NCBI RefSeq assembly: GCF_051020985.1
Contig: NC_134999.1
Span: 29,545,160-29,609,159 of the forward strand
Length of the DNA stretch: 64,000 nt
Source of the DNA: Nomia melanderi
Taxonomy: Eukaryota > Arthropoda > Insecta > Hymenoptera > Halictidae
Direction of reading: 5' to 3'
The stretch's first letter is position 1. Each line of letters starts with the position of its first letter. Below the pieces are notes generated by a model. The model was given only the letters and a program-made list of their open reading frames with translations. It ran no database searches and was not told the DNA's origin. The translations under genes were made by a program, and so were the position numbers. Positions 48,901-59,684 of the stretch are shown piece after piece.

Positions 48901-51900
48901 GATTTATAGTAACGACCTTAGGTTTAAAAGTGCACTGAAGCCTTATCAACGTAGCTTCCTGGCGATGACGAGTCCCGTGGAAGTAGACTGTTGGTAGCGC
49001 CAAGCTCCTTTTTAAAGCTCTACTAGCTATCTACCAACATGTGGGTTTTCAGTCTAAGTAGATAGGGACAAAGTGCACAGAGGTAGAGTCCACCTAGGCT
49101 CGCGGCTCGACCAATAACAAGGAGGTGCCGAAGCCAAGCCCCCATAACTATCAGGCAGAGCGACGCGAATGGACATCTCCCCTTGTCTCTGTGCACTTTT
49201 AAACCTAAGGTCGTTGCTATAAACGTGAGAACTGCACTGTATACAAGTCTCCAACTTACCTGCGAAGGAGAATGAGATTTAAAGTTCGGCGAATATTTAT
49301 TATGCGAATGCGACACGCACCATGGAGCATAATCATCGCCATTCTCCTCTAATATGACTGGTTCGTCAGGCGTCAACGAATGTCCATATCTCGATACCGC
49401 GCTTTCTTCTAACGCGCTTTCACCACCGTCGTCCATCGAGAGGGATGATCCCGCGGAATCCGTAGAACAGGCTACAGAACCGGGACTAGTAGGCATCGAA
49501 GTGATCGGTGGTGAATAGGAAAGGCCTCCTCTCACATACATTGAGTGGGGTCTCAGGATATGAGGTACAAAATGAGCATTCCTAGGATGACTCTGCACCG
49601 ATGTAGGATGACTCTCACTGGTAGTGCGGGCCCTTGACGGTAAGCTGTCGCTTCTGTCACGCACGTTTGGACCTAAAACGATATTAGTCAGAAACATAGT
49701 CTCGATATCTACAGTCCGAAAAAGAAAAATTTGAAAAACATCCATCCTCCCAGCATAGCAGCGGTTAGTTTGTTTGCATTTCCAAATGACTCCATATATA
49801 AGTTCGTATATATTTATGCATAATCATGTATATAGTTTGTTATTCATTTATACATATATTTTGGGTACAAGCAATGGATAGTGATAAAAAAAGATGATTC
49901 CAAAATCGCGGGAAAAATCAGACATAATATAACCGATACGCAATGCATTGCATGTCAAGAAAAAAGAGTATCGCAATTGGAGGGAAAGAGAATGAGAGAA
50001 AAAAAGAAAGAGAGAAAAAATAAATGTAACGCAGTAAATATTGCTCAGAGGAAATACGGTATGAAGTATATTCCACTGATCACTTTCCGTAGCGAAGAAA
50101 CGGAAGAAACAAAGCGTAACTTTGTTATGAAATAACGTGCAACTGATCATGGCATGCGAGTAGAAGCGTCTGACGCGGCATATCTACTGCAGAACGCCGA
50201 GGAACTCGCGAAGGACCAGAAGGTTGTATAATGAAGCAGCAATAGTTTCGAGTCTGCCGAGAGCTTTACTGCGATTTTCAAATCCAATCAGAGGGATGAA
50301 GAAATAGGTATAAGAGAGGGCGGAACAGAAAACAAGAAACAACGAGGCAGAGACACTTAAAGAGAAACAAATAATCTTTTGCTGATTTATCGTATGACCA
50401 AATAAAAATACATACAGCGTAAAACTGATCTTTTAGATGATTGCATTTGATTGATAATAACGGCAGCTAAGGGCAGCGACAGGGTTCTCTGATGGGATAT
50501 TGTCGCGGTTGTGGTTGTGGTGGTCACCGTAGCAGTCGTAGTGATGGTAATAGAAGTGGTAGTTGTTGTGGTTGTAGTTGTTGTTGTGACATGAATGGAC
50601 TGGGAATTATTGAGGGAATGGGGATGACTCGCTACCGAATGACGACGTCTAGTAGTAGTGGCACAGTTGATATTAGTCGAGGCAATCCCAGCAGTTCCAG
50701 CCCCGGTACCAGCAACGGCTGCAAACCATACAGCTCTCACTTGCATACAACTACTTCTTTCTTTTTATATATTGATTTATATAAAATTTCACTTTCGCGA
50801 TGTTAATAACGACTAAAATTCGATAAATATCTTCAGCAAAAGGAGAACTAGGATGGTATTAATTCCGAGAACAAAGATGTTTTCTACATCTTTTTACAGC
50901 AACAAATAATATTGATTTCTAACGAATCAGAACATCTTATTTCCTAAAATGTGTAGAAGTCATAACTCTGTTCTACGTAATATCCTTAGCACGTATATTT
51001 CACGTAAATAATATTGAATCATATTGTGCAATACTAGAAACTTTCGCGTACACGAGATAATCGATAAAGTCCTGTAAGTTTAGTCACAGAATTGGTCTAT
51101 TACAACATCATCTGTGATTATCTTATGCAGTCGTGAAATTACTTTCAATGCATATTAATATAAGAATGAATTAATTAAATATCTAAATATGAAAATTCAA
51201 ATTCACTTTACGTGAATTCTAAATGTTTCATTAATTATTTGACAAAATTAAAACTTCATTATTTGATCAGAAGTGAAGAAACGAATGACAAAATCTGCCG
51301 GAAACCACGATAATACTTCATAAGCACCAATATATATTAATTCTCTGACTAACACATGAATAAGTTAATAAAATAATGTCTTTCTGAAAAATCTAATTAT
51401 CCTGAATTGCGAGTATATATTTGTCACCCTTTTAATGCCCGCACAAGAAGATAAAGCAATACAACTACAATGACAGGAAACAGACCCGTGACTGTATTGC
51501 TAGAAGAGGTACTCTGAGTCTGATTAGACTGCTCCTGTTCCTGAACTGGTTCCACCTGCTCCTTGTGGGTCTTCTGTTCCTCTGTAATACCCGTAACCCA
51601 TATGTGTTATTCTGAAGATGACTTTCTAATCGTACATATTGCGTTTCAATCGAAATATTTGAAGCATATAATATAGTGCAGTTATGGTATAGTTTGCAAA
51701 AACCAATGTCTCGGGTAACAACTTACACATGGATTTAAGAAGGAATTTGTATGGGGATGATTTCTGTCTGTACAGTGATGCTTCTGCATTAAATGTTAAG
51801 TGTTTGGAAAAGAATGCAATAAACTTATTTACATAACTGAAAGAGTACTTTTATAGTTAACATTTGTGTGATAAGGAATTATTACAGTAGACCATAACTG

Positions 51901-53644
51901 ATACGTCAAAATATGTGAAACATTCCTTAACGTTAAAACTTACCAAGCGGTGAAAAATTATGAAATTTTTGCCCAGCATGACGACATTGCAAGACAAAGA
52001 TTGGTTTGCTGGCCTCAGTCGCAGTATAGCTACGTGTCCTTTGCTGTGGTCCCACATCATCTTTGTTGTTTCTAGAACTACTCATAGCATTCACGATAGC
52101 ATCATGCATATTATTTGTTATGTTGCTGTCTTCAGCTTCCATCCATAACTCTCCACCACCAGTGACTGCTGAACGACCTACTTCCATATAGAAGATACGA
52201 TCCATACGCCCGCATCGTCTGATGCAAACCAGCTATGAAATAAAAATATACTGTTACCGATGATTCTTAAATTAAAAAGGTTTCCTTCATAAATCTCAGA
52301 CTATGTCATTTATTAAGATAGTGAGCTTACAGGAAAGTCAAGAGAATCCGAACTATCCGTTTCCCCAATTTTCACCAGACTTAATATTCGATCAGTTAAA
52401 CACAGCCTATAGGGACCATGAATATTCTTTCGTTCGCCAAGTCCTTTTTTCTGCATTGTAACTTGCCATACATGTTCTGAAATAGAATGTTACGTTTAGA
52501 TCTCACTATAATTGATAATATATAACATAGTGCTGTGAAACCAATTATATTCTTCATTTCTTTTATTATAGATATATTTCCCTGTTATAGAATATTTTTA
52601 TAAATGTAGCAGTACCAAAAATGTATTTATATTTATAGATAACATAAACTAATTTTGAAATTCTCTTTCCACTCTTTCATAATAAAAAGTATATATTTTT
52701 TGAACGTTTTTTAAACAATTTTCTATCGGGATAATAAAAAAAAACATGTTACAATCTATCATAATTACTTTGTTCCCTAAATTTCATCCATAATTGCACT
52801 TGTACATAAAATAGATTTATAAACTGCGTAATTAATGTGCAAATATTTAACAATATTCAACAACAATTACTTCCAAAAACAATTACCAATGTACATTATT
52901 AAATATATAAAAATATTAACGTTCCTAAGCACCTGCCTAAGAATGTGTAATTTGCAGTTAAACCATATCAATATTCCCAAACAAGTATTGTAACAAAACA
53001 AAAAGACATTGTCTAAGAAAATTTATCGCATTTATTGATAGAAACACCGTCTTTTATTTTACTCCTCGATCTCTTTACCGTAATTCCGCGGTCGATTTCA
53101 AAAACAGGTAAACAAACCCAAAAACCTCAAAACATCGATCATATTCTGAAACATCGTTGTACCCGTTCGAACTGAAAATACCAACGAGTTTTTCTGTGCG
53201 TGAAACGTTCGTCTCCAGTATGCGGTCTAATTCTAATTCAAACCGTAATAGCGCATTACCAAATATAGGCCGAGGTTGCTCTCCATCGGGTACATCTCCG
53301 CTCTGAAGTAAAAGCATCTCCTTCAGCCAATCATTCAGCTCTTTCTCGTTCTCAAGGATCAGGCAAAAGCATTCGTCTTTCGTGTACAACGCGATAACGT
53401 GCTTATGTTTGGTGTCCACGCGTTTATTGATATTAAAGCAGCTGTCTAGCAAGATGCTACGCTTCGGCGGATGCCTGTTGTCGAACTTCTTTTTGCTATC
53501 GTAATATTCGAGACAGGCGGGGAATCCCGGCGCCTCGCCTCGCAGAACGAAGTACTTCTTCTTTTGGGTTTTCAGTTTCTTTACGTGTCCGCTGCGAACA
53601 ATGGGGCCTCCTGAAGGGGAGACTAAACCCCTGCCCGAAGACAT
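45905..53644 (-). CDS. chico: Insulin receptor substrate (Chico/IRS)
   Basis: Cytoplasmic docking protein linking insulin/IGF receptors to PI3-kinase and Ras signalling. Coding exons, minus strand: 53644-53260, 52476-52331, 52232-51944, 50718-50416 (listed separately), 49672-49260, 48831-48416, 48187-47776, 47631-47391, 46830-45905. All junctions are GT-AG and keep phase, giving about 1176 residues (1075 without the 303-nt exon). A PH domain occupies about residues 15-117 (HVKKLKTQKKKYFVLRGE) and an IRS-type PTB domain about 129-228 (EHVWQVTM, MDRIFYMEVG), followed by RTRSYTAT. The long Ser/Asn-rich tail has nine YxxM motifs (YIDM, YMQM, YVPM, four YVDM, YVRM, YMNM), which are p85 SH2 ligands. 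YMNM could also bind Grb2/Drk. The C-terminus NYAEIDFQKLKPN corresponds to the SHP2-binding end of vertebrate IRS1. I chose the ATG at 53644 (GCGGCGATGT context) because no ATG precedes it in frame. Confidence 0.93.
48904..49222. mobile_element. MITE in an IRS intron, 30-bp terminal inverted repeats
   Basis: Lies in the intron between the exons at 49260 and 48831. The left end TTATAGTAACGACCTTAGG (continuing TTTAAAAGTGCAC) is repeated inversely at the right end with a single mismatch over about 30 bp. A TA duplication at the ends is possible. It has no transposase and is GC-richer than the intron around it. The near-identity of the ends implies a fairly recent insertion. Confidence 0.75.
50416..50718 (-). 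CDS. chico: 303-nt in-phase IRS exon with poly-Thr tract
   Basis: Acceptor TTTGCAG before 50718 and donor GTATGT after 50416. Both ends are phase 1, so the exon can be included or skipped without frame change. It encodes 101 residues: an Ala/Gly-rich start, RRRHSVASHPHSLNNSQSI, a Thr-rich tract, then RTLSLPL. The SLNNSQSI part resembles the conserved LNHSRSI segment that follows the PTB domain in vertebrate IRS1, which supports real coding. RRRHSV and RTLSLP are candidate basophilic-kinase or 14-3-3 sites. The Thr tract comes from degenerate ACN repeats, so its length may vary among individuals. Confidence 0.7.
51424..51581 (-). CDS. Candidate alternative terminal IRS exon encoding a transmembrane tail
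   Basis: If the PTB exon ending at 51944 (phase 1) is joined to ATTACAG|AGGAACAG here, the frame continues for 52 codons to TGA. The tail starts EEQKTHKEQVEPVQEQEQ, has a Ser/Thr/Gln linker, then one hydrophobic segment (GLFPVIVVVLLYLLV) and ends RALKG. The predicted isoform of about 325 residues would keep PH and PTB, lose all YxxM motifs and carry a C-terminal membrane anchor. Against it: the acceptor has a poor pyrimidine tract, and no AATAAA is seen close downstream. It could instead belong to another unseen gene. I recognise no homologue. Confidence 0.4.
51727..51783 (-). CDS. Candidate 57-nt cassette exon of IRS
   Basis: A good acceptor (pyrimidine-rich stretch, CTTAAC branch-like motif, ATGCAG) and a consensus donor (ATGT|GTAAGT) bound 57 nt. 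It is open in the IRS frame (phase 1 in, phase 1 out) and codes EASLYRQKSSPYKFLLKSM. It lies just after the PTB exon. It can be spliced in frame to the exons at 50718 or 49672. Joined to the putative membrane exon at 51581 it makes an immediate TAG. A short in-phase stretch can be open by chance; the splice sites are the main evidence. Confidence 0.35.
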
Positions 53645-55700
53645 CGCCGCGGTAACGATCAAAAAGGCCGTCGTTGCGAAGAATCTTGCGAGTCCTCAAA
53701 TGACACTATTTTGTACCATTCGCATGGTACGGTGCGCCGTTAATAATCAATTCGTTATACGCATCCTGTGCCAGAACATGATACCCTGACGGTTCATCGT
53801 AACAGAACGTATGCCTCCATCCACGTTGTCGAAGGAGATCGTGCGGGGAAAACACTTCCGTTCTGGACGATTATTGCTTGAGAGACACAGCGAAAATATC
53901 CGAGTCCATCCAGCGACGTTTCGTCACTTTCACGCACATGACGGGAATTCGAGAAATGGTCTTTCATTGAAAAAGAAAGAGAAAAAAAAAGAAAACTCTC
54001 GTAAACTCTGTATCGTATTGTTTTATTTCGTACAACGTGTCGTTCGTCCTGCTTTTATCGTGGAAAGGTTGTCGTCGATATCGTTGTACTCGAAGCACGC
54101 TAACGGTGGAAGCACGTGTCGGGGGTAAATAAGCAATAACACGCCACCACGGTGCATGTGTACCCAACGTGTACTAAGGGCGTCGCAATAATCGTGCTAA
54201 GGGCGAAGACGTGTCCACCGATTAATCGGTATGTTTTCCAAGATTGGGAATTTAAGGAGCTGCCAGCTTATACGTCGAATATCGTGAACGATTGTACATC
54301 GGACCGTCGGGAAACACGAGCCATGTATTTACCTACGGGTTCTCCGCGATGGTGGTTCATCGAAGGTCCGTGTTCCACCTGTCACACACGTTTTCCTCTA
54401 ATTTAGCCCGCCAGCGATTCGTGGGCTCTGGTACTCTAAAGCGAATCGGTCCCCGGTTTAAGGTGAAAAAAATATTTGCTACCGTTTACGTGTATTTTAC
54501 AGTCAGCTGAATATTCTTTATCAGGTAAACGGTTGAACCTCCGAGAATTGTTTTTCTGGGCTACAAGGCTCGTGCACCTGTTTATCGCGTCGAATAACAC
54601 AATTTACTGCGTGGTCCACAATGGTTGGCGCGTATACGTACACACAGGCGAGCGAGCGAGCGAGCCACATATAAAGAAACGGTTGTACACACGACGACGA
54701 TACAAAAGAGAGAGAGAAAGAGACAGACACACGCGGGCGTGTTCACGTGTACACAACACACGCGGAAACGTGCGCGCGAGCGCGCGCGCGCGCGTTCCTG
54801 GCCACTCGTTTGTTTGCTCGTTTGCGAGTACGTTTAGAAGAAATACGTAGAGAGGTAGAGAAAGAGAGGGATACGCAGGCGACGCACACGCAGGTGGGTG
54901 GTTGAACCCTTATTATCGTTGGTTGGCGCGGTGTAAAGGCGGTATGCTCCAGATAAATAGGCTATTGTCAAGGGCAGGAGGATTTTTTTTATGCGCAATG
55001 GGTAGGCACATCAAAACACGGCGACATTCCAGGTCGATGTGAGAGAACACGCACTCCTCTTCCCACACCCCTACATACCGAACACTTTACGGGAAGAACA
55101 CACAAATGGAGTTCACGGTGTAGTTAACGAGTCCGCAGCAACGTGCACGTTTCGCCCTGAACACGAATCCCCGATCGTACACACCGAAAATCCGTTCATG
55201 ATAATTACATCTGCTTGATGTGAAAAATTTGGGTCTCCTTTCGTACCCACCATCCCTCTCTTCCCCCTTTCCGCCCGCGTGCGAACGACAAATACCGCGT
55301 CACTTGTGATCACGACCTGTGGCTTGACTGTTTTTCATAATAACCGAACTGATGTTCACTTGACTCTACGTTTTCTCCTGTACACAGCACCGTTCACGAA
55401 CAACACGCACGTATTTTGAACTTTTTTCCGTCGCACGCATAGACAGCTAAATAGGCGCTCATGTCCATCTTGTAAAGGTCATGTGTATGGTAAGCTCCGC
55501 AGTTGTAAACAAGATGTACGCAGGCGCTAACCGCTCGAATGGCGGCGACGGCGGCGACTCGATACGCGATACGCCACGACCGTAAATACACATACGTACG
55601 AACGTATTTACGTACACATGCGGTTGTCTCCTTTGCAGTGGCGTAACTATCGTGTCGACTAAACACCGCAATGCGGTGGATCCTCCCGGAGGTCATTCAA
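53645..55700 (-). promoter_or_regulatory. GC-richer 5' flank of IRS with low-complexity tracts
   Basis: Directly upstream of the IRS start codon, GC- and CpG-richer than the DNA on either side. It contains a GAGC repeat at about 54648-54665, a purine (GA) run near 54706-54725, and an alternating CG run at 54771-54795. The position suggests 5' UTR and promoter, possibly with a non-coding first exon. Many open frames occur on both strands but none has a recognisable domain. Confidence 0.4.
54771..54795. repeat. Alternating (CG)n tract
   Basis: About 24 bp of nearly pure alternating C and G (TGCGCGCGAGCGCGCG and onward), about 1.1 kb upstream of the IRS start codon. Such tracts can adopt Z-DNA under negative supercoiling. 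Confidence 0.8.
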
Positions 55701-57364
55701 GTTGCGCTACATCCTTTCGAGAAACGTAAGTTATTGATGATAAGAGCTGAGTATAACATGCCTTTCACGTAGTGCAAGTAGTAAACAAGATATTTCCATA
55801 TTTGATCCCCATTATTCTTAGAATAAAACACTATTTGCGTGGAAGTAAATTTTTGAATGCTGCATTCGGAATTACGGTTTCGTTACCATTGTCATAGAAA
55901 TAAAAGTATAATTTTCTTTAAAATGACCGCGTACTAAGAAGATACTTGATATCTTAAATTCTTATTTTAAAAAGCAACTGTCGGAAATAAAATAATTACT
56001 ATAGTATTACGTGTATAAGATGTTGCAAGTAATTCTAGCAAAGTTAAAGTAAAAGTAATTTATTTGTATTCTTTGATAAAACTATACAGAATATTAGACT
56101 TTTAATTTTATAATAACCATTGCATTGAAAATGTTTTTTGGTGGTAATGATAAATTTAAAGTAGACTATAAATTGATATTTTAGTAAAATTCGTAATACG
56201 ATTATATATATATATTATTTACTTCGAATATAATTGACTTATTTTATATCCGTATGTTGAAAATTTGTCTTTGTATTTCAAAGTAATAAGTTCTAATAGG
56301 CATAGTAAAATGATACAAAAAAATGAAATTTATTTTATTCTTTTACTATTTTACTATTTAATTTACATTTAAGAAATGTTAGATTTATTCCTGAAATATT
56401 TACATTGTTCTTAAAATATTCTACTTGTTGTCATTTTGATGTTTATTATTAAATATTATTATTTTCACCTTTACTCAGCTCTAATTACCTGACTAACTTA
56501 GACACCTCCTTATTATAACGGAGATTTTCAAAATAGGGACTAAAAAATTGTACATGCACTCTTACAGTATTCTTTTCACAAATAAAAACACAGTTTTCGT
56601 TTTTTTTTTTTACAGAAATAAAATTGTTTTACTTCTGAAGTATTCAAATTACATTGAAAATATTAATGTATTCCCATTGATTTGACAATTCATATTTCAA
56701 AATAGTATTTTCGATTAGAATGCAACCTAATATTGATAGTACTTTGAAGGTACATTCAAGTTTTATTGCAAAAATTTAATAGTAATGTCATTTTTATAAA
56801 TCTAAAAATCATTTTATTTTTGTAGTTAAAAAGAATAAGATAAGCTATTGATGATAAACATATTTCAACAACATATTTCAAACATATTTAATGAGTCATG
56901 TAATAGTAGAAGTATAACCTTAATTGAAGATATGTATGGCAATTAGTTTCAGAATTTTCAACCATTGTATTTGTTACGCCACTGTTTTCTTTAATATCTC
57001 AACAGACTGACATAGGGCGTTGTAGAGACGCGCGCTTGCACGAACATATATGCGTGCTTTCAAGTCAAGGTGGACGACTACGGATACACGCATTTTGCTC
57101 ACGACGTTCTAGGTATTGAATTCTCATCGGTAGGGTCGTTTATAAACACATACTTAAGCACACGAATATATTTTAACATTATTTTATTATAATAATTATT
57201 TTTAATATCCTAAGGGAAGAAATATCTAGTGTTTTACAGTAATTTATAATTTTAAACAACTCAAAAAACTGAATATAAATGCATTTTACATTTACATTTA
57301 ATCAAAGGACAAAGATTGAAATCATTAGCCTATGCAATTCACAGATCCTGTTATAACAGATAGA
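55701..57364. other. AT-rich intergenic DNA
   Basis: No gene was recognised. A short GC-richer patch lies at about 57005-57120, with no open frame of note. Confidence 0.45.
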
Positions 57365-57603
57365 TTAACCCTTCAGTTCCTTGAAACCACATATTTCAAT
57401 ATCAATAAAATGTGAACAGTGGGATAGTTGTAAAGCCACCAGTATAAAATCGATATGATAATAACCACTTATTTTTTCAACAGTTAGAATAGTATTTTTT
57501 ATAAAAATATTTATTTTTTTTTTAAATGATAAATTAGTTAACGTATATTGTGGAAATAAATATATTTTTTCCACGAGTTTTTATTTGAATCCTAAAGGGT
57601 TAA
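57365..57603. mobile_element. TTAA-ended element, family E
   Basis: It starts TTAACCCTTCAGTTCCTTG and ends GAATCCTAAAGGGTTAA. The outer inverted repeat is TTAACCCTT, so this is a TTAA type like family B but with a different interior. 239 bp, non-coding. Confidence 0.5.
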
Positions 57604-58079
57604 GATGAAGCACGAGTTGCACAAGGTCCAAAGTTCGCATACAACAAGTCTCAATATGCTTATTGATGTAAAAATCAAAATATTCATTTTATATTTGATA
57701 ATGATAATAGAGAATTATTACCTAATATAAAATATGCGCATATATTAAAATTTTAATAATAAATTGCAATTGTTTCGTATAAAAATATAAACTATTTATT
57801 TTTACAAAAAAAAAAAGTATTTTACGTTGTTATTTTGGTAATACATTATAGTAACAGTAATATAAATATCTTTCTTAACGTATATTCAATATAGAGTTTA
57901 CGTTTATATAATTTTAAGAAATATACAGTTGGAGGCAGTGTAAAATAATATTAATAATAAATCTAATTTGTCGAGTAATTTACTATATCTTAAACCTCCA
58001 ACGGCGACGTCTAAATTTATTTTATTTTACTCAGCTTTTGACATACTTCATTTAACTTTTGAACTTTTGATAGCTAACT

Positions 58080-58323
58080 TTAACGCTAACTGTACCGGTA
58101 CTTTTCCTAGCGTGATTAGTCAAATAACTGACTACGAAATAAGGGTAAACAAGTTAGATATGATAAATTTTCTTCCAGGAAAAAGAAACAAAGCGAAAAA
58201 CAAAAATTGAAAAACTGATTAATCGGACAATATAGAAATTGATATAAAGTAGAATGAACGAAAGAAAACGCAGCATTTTAAATTCGGTTATTTGACCGTT
58301 TCCCGGTACGGTTATAGTGTTAA
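58080..58323. mobile_element. TTAA-ended element, family A (copy A13)
   Basis: It starts TTAACGCTAACTGTACCGG and ends CCGGTACGGTTATAGTGTTAA. 244 bp. A plus-strand open frame that begins just before it runs through its left half and is not taken as a gene. Confidence 0.55.
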
Positions 58324-59002
58324 CATGAAAATAAACACATTCCAAAGAAATGCGTTTGAAAGCATTAGATCGTGTAATATAAAATGTCGGATTTTCTTTG
58401 CTCATAAACGTTTGTACTCCTGTTGTTATTTCTTTGTTTTTCATATAATCTCTTAAACAGTTTCATTGTCGATTATCAAAGTAATTTTTTGCAAAAAAGT
58501 CTCCGAATTGTGCATAATAACTATTTTTTGTATCATTTTTTGAAGACATGAATATCGCCAACATTCACGTAATTTTCTTATATGAATTCAAATTTGAAAA
58601 TAATGCTGCAAAAATCGCTGGAAATATAAACAAAGCATTTGGGGCAATACTGTGCATGAAAGAACAATGCAGCGTTGATTTACAAAATTTCGTTTCGGTG
58701 ATGTTTTTTTGCAAAATAAGCAGCATGGTAATATGGTTTTCTTTTTTCTGCAAAATCCGATATTTCATACTACACGACCTAATAGAAAAATAAATGTAAA
58801 GATCTGAATAGACTTAGCCATCGCCGTCTATGAAATCAACAGCCTGCGTCTTCTTAGGGTTAAAGGAATACTGATAATATGATTACTGTTTTCTCCTATA
58901 ACACAAAATAAATATAAAAATATTTTATATTTGTACTTGCTAAAAATAGAAAATAAATTTATACTTCAAGTTGTTGTTCTTTATACTCCTAAGGAATGTT
59001 AT
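58324..59002. other. AT-rich intergenic DNA
   Basis: No gene was recognised. Overlapping open frames of about 70-80 codons on both strands at 58548-58793 look like AT-rich chance frames. Confidence 0.45.
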
Positions 59003-59325
59003 TATACAGGGTGAGGCAGCTCTCTCGACCATCATTTTGAGTATCTAAACACTTGATAAAAATTAAAATGTTTAACATAAGCAATTTAGTTATGATTATA
59101 CTTCTACTACGTTATTTATCCGTAATTCTATCACGGAAATCGTAGACGACTCTATCAAAGTAAGAGTACGTAACATATTGATAAACAATGTCAGCTAAAC
59201 ACTGCTAAATACAGCTTATAAGATGTACTCTCTGATACCTTTAAATCCCACGTTTCAACGTTTTCATAAACTGTACCGTTAAGTAATTATTCGAAGTGAT
59301 CGAGATAGGTGCCTCACCCTGTATA
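59003..59325. mobile_element. 323-bp MITE with TATACAGGGTG ends
   Basis: The left end TATACAGGGTGAGGCAGCT and right end AGGTGCCTCACCCTGTATA form terminal inverted repeats of about 19 bp with one mismatch. The flanks are TA-rich, so a TA target is possible. The interior is non-coding. The terminal phrase ACAGGGTG recurs alone near 29823 and 32004. Confidence 0.7.
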
Positions 59326-59684
59326 TACAAATGCTTCAGTACTGTTGCAAAATATGCATATAAAGATGTATCTTGACTTTGTATAGGTTTACGTAATATA
59401 AATTAGGTCTATTAGGCGATAAAAAATTTGTTATAGTACAAAACAAATGACACATGAAACTTTCATCATGAATAGATTGCAACATCTGCTACTTAATTGT
59501 AGTATGTAAATTATTAGCTTTCTATGCGAGGTATTTTCATTTAATATATGTTTGGCGAATTATAAAGATATAGATTCCAAAATAATCAAAATAAGTCTAA
59601 TTAGAATTATTAAATTCGAGAGCTAAGTAGTTAATAACGAAAGAGTTAATAACAACTTCATATCATATCAAAAACGAAAGTAAC

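Noticed and set aside
49881..50135. Lys/Glu-rich plus-strand frame in an IRS intron
   Set aside because: Produced by a purine-rich low-complexity tract inside the intron.
53811..54850. Series of plus-strand open frames in the IRS upstream flank
   Set aside because: Low-complexity and GC-rich sequence without domains, ATG context or splice structure.
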